This document shows positions 7,118-8,151 of a DNA stretch of 8,151 nt, piece by piece; position 1 is the stretch's first letter, and each line of letters starts with the position of its first letter. The stretch is taken from NCBI GenBank assembly GCA_020718945.1, contig DYRB01000115.1:1-8151 (forward strand), written 5' to 3'. Source of the stretch: Lamprocystis purpurea (lineage in GTDB: Bacteria; Pseudomonadota; Gammaproteobacteria; Chromatiales; Chromatiaceae). The translations under genes and the position numbers were made by a program. The notes below the pieces were generated by a model. The model saw only the letters and a program-made list of their open reading frames with translations, did not search any database and was not told where the DNA came from.

Positions 7118-7157
7118 GCACCCGGGCACCCATCGACACCGGTGGGGTCGCCCGTGC
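7118..7157 (+). other. GC-rich stem-loop in the pentapeptide gene leader
   Basis: GCAC (7118-7121) pairs with GTGC (7154-7157), GGGC (7124-7127) with GCCC (7150-7153), and ACCC (7128-7131) with GGGT (7145-7148), with a 2-nt and a 1-nt bulge and a 13-nt loop. No U tract follows. It is plausible as leader structure, though such pairing also arises by chance in GC-rich DNA. Confidence 0.3.
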
Positions 7158-7211
7158 GGAGGAGGACAGGTTCAACAAAGTGCGCTCTGCCCTGCGACAG
7201 AGGCGGGGCGC

Positions 7212-7237
7212 AGGCTGATCGGGACACCCGACAGCCT
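7212..7237 (+). promoter_or_regulatory. Strong hairpin just upstream of the pentapeptide gene ribosome binding site
   Basis: AGGCTG (7212-7217) pairs with CAGCCT (7232-7237) and TCGGG (7219-7223) with CCCGA (7227-7231), giving 11 base pairs with one bulged A (7218) and an ACA loop. It ends 9 nt before the AGAGGA ribosome binding site (7247-7252). There is no U tract, so it is not an intrinsic terminator. The position suits control of translation or transcript stability. Confidence 0.5.
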
Positions 7238-7260
7238 CGCGATAGAAGAGGACCAGAGTC

Positions 7261-8115
7261 ATGATCGAGATCAAACACAGGCGGACCGGAGAGGTCATCG
7301 AGGTCGTGGATGCCGACACCCTGGTGGGGGCGGACCTGCGCGACATGCGCCTGGACGGGGCGGACTTTCGCGGTGCCGACTTGAGCGGCGCCAATCTGGA
7401 GTTCAGCGACCTCAATCAGGCCGATCTGAGCGAGGCCAAGCTGCACGGGACCCTGCTGTTCCGGGTCCACCTCAACGGGGCGGACTTGCACGGGGCCGAC
7501 CTCACCGGGGCGCGCATGGGCTCGGAGCACCCCTCCCGGGCGGCCAATCTCTCCTCGGCCAACATGAGCCACGCCATATTGCGCGGGGTGGACCTGCGCA
7601 ACGCCGAGGTGCGCAACACCAACCTCCAGGGGGTGGACCTCAGCGGGGCTGACCTGCGCGGGGCGGACTTCAGCAACAGCAACCTGTGCCATGTGGTCGC
7701 GCGCAAGGCCCTGTTCATCCGCACCAATCTGCGCGAGACCAACCTGTGCGGGGCGGATCTGCGCGACTGCCACTTGAACGACGCCAACCTGGTCAAGGCG
7801 AGCATGCACGATGCCGACCTGTCCAGCGTCACTGACGGCGGCTTCACCGTCATCAACCTGGCCAACATGGAGGGGGCCGATCTCAGCCGCGCCAACCTGC
7901 GCAACGTCTCCGCCCAGGAGACCAACATGCGCAATGCCAATCTGACCGACGCGGATCTGACCAACGCCGTCCTGGGTGGGGCCATACTGCGCCGGGCGGA
8001 CGTGACCAACGCCAACTTCCAGGGCGTGGAACTGGCCAGCGTGACCATGGAGTTCGCCAACTTCTCCAAGGCCCGCAACGCCGTCATCCCGAACTACAAG
8101 AAGAACCTGCGATGA
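7261..8115 (+). CDS. Pentapeptide-repeat protein, function unknown
   Basis: 284-residue protein made almost wholly of A(D/N)LXX-type pentapeptides from about residue 21 to 270, roughly 45-50 units. Examples are GADLRDMRLDGADFRGADL (23-41) and ANLTDADLTNAVL (226-238). Such repeats fold into a right-handed four-sided beta-helix. The register is broken at MGSEHPSR (86-93) and around SSVTDGGFTV (188-197), probably surface loops. The first 20 residues (MIEIKHRRTGEVIEVVDADT) form a non-repeat cap, and the last 14 (ARNAVIPNYKKNLR) are basic. There is no signal peptide or membrane segment, so it should be cytoplasmic. Three cysteines are C143, C163 and C170. AGAGGA sits 8 nt before the ATG. Some family members mimic DNA and protect gyrase (Qnr, MfpA), but those are shorter (about 180-220 residues) and nothing here shows that role. 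It is transcribed away from metY. Confidence 0.92.
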   Translation: MIEIKHRRTGEVIEVVDADTLVGADLRDMRLDGADFRGADLSGANLEFSDLNQADLSEAKLHGTLLFRVHLNGADLHGADLTGARMGSEHPSRAANLSSANMSHAILRGVDLRNAEVRNTNLQGVDLSGADLRGADFSNSNLCHVVARKALFIRTNLRETNLCGADLRDCHLNDANLVKASMHDADLSSVTDGGFTVINLANMEGADLSRANLRNVSAQETNMRNANLTDADLTNAVLGGAILRRADVTNANFQGVELASVTMEFANFSKARNAVIPNYKKNLR

Positions 8116-8139
8116 CCGGCCGCCGCGGCGGCCGGTCAT
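8112..8139. terminator. Perfect 28-bp palindrome overlapping the pentapeptide gene stop
   Basis: The palindrome runs from the last base of the final sense codon through the TGA and on to 8139. It gives a 12-bp stem, almost all G-C (ATGACCGGCCGC paired with its complement), around a CGCG loop. The following bases are GTTAAGGATCAA, with no real U tract. A stem this strong right at the stop codon probably ends or protects the transcript and could act from both sides. Confidence 0.6.
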
Positions 8140-8151
8140 GTTAAGGATCAA

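Noticed and set aside
7111..8151. Open frame on the minus strand (346 codons, open to the window edge) with a periodic V/A-Q-I/V pattern
   Set aside because: The periodicity is the antisense image of the pentapeptide repeats at 7261-8115, where the sense frame has a start, a ribosome binding site and the family signature.

Overview
The window comes from a GC-rich Gram-negative bacterium, most likely a gammaproteobacterium. The basis is the strong G/C bias at third codon positions, an OprB-type outer-membrane porin, and a IIA(Glc)-HPr-EI fusion of the kind known from Pseudomonas NagF. A purple-sulfur (Chromatiaceae-like) host is my best guess, but the sequence alone does not prove it.

Layout. 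Four genes lie on the minus strand and one on the plus strand. In the direction of minus-strand transcription (right to left) they are: metY (6982-5705, O-acetylhomoserine sulfhydrylase), a 464-bp gap, oprB (5240-3936, carbohydrate porin), a 197-bp gap carrying a long inverted repeat, a fused PTS phosphocarrier (3738-1207, IIA(Glc)-HPr-Enzyme I), and ptsG (1183 to beyond the left edge, glucose-type IIC(B) permease). Diverging from metY on the plus strand is an intact pentapeptide-repeat protein gene (7261-8115). It is closed by a perfect 28-bp palindrome that overlaps its stop codon.

How the genes work together. oprB, the fusion gene and ptsG form a compact sugar-uptake cassette. The porin would admit the sugar to the periplasm, PtsG would carry and phosphorylate it, and the single fusion polypeptide would pass phosphate from PEP through EI, HPr and IIA to the IIB domain expected beyond the left edge. 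The phosphorelay therefore needs only two polypeptides and no separate ptsH, ptsI or crr. metY (sulfur assimilation into methionine) and the pentapeptide protein have no visible link to sugar uptake.

Points of interest. PtsG carries a hydrophilic insert of about 90 residues, with two cysteines, between its third and fourth membrane segments, compared with the E. coli protein. The porin-EI gap holds a roughly 30-bp-arm inverted repeat built from a GCAAATGAAC-like unit. The pentapeptide gene has a leader with a strong hairpin just upstream of its ribosome binding site. A putative oprB promoter overlaps an operator-like palindrome. I found no RNA genes, CRISPR arrays or insertion sequences, and nothing that amounts to a clearly new multi-gene system.
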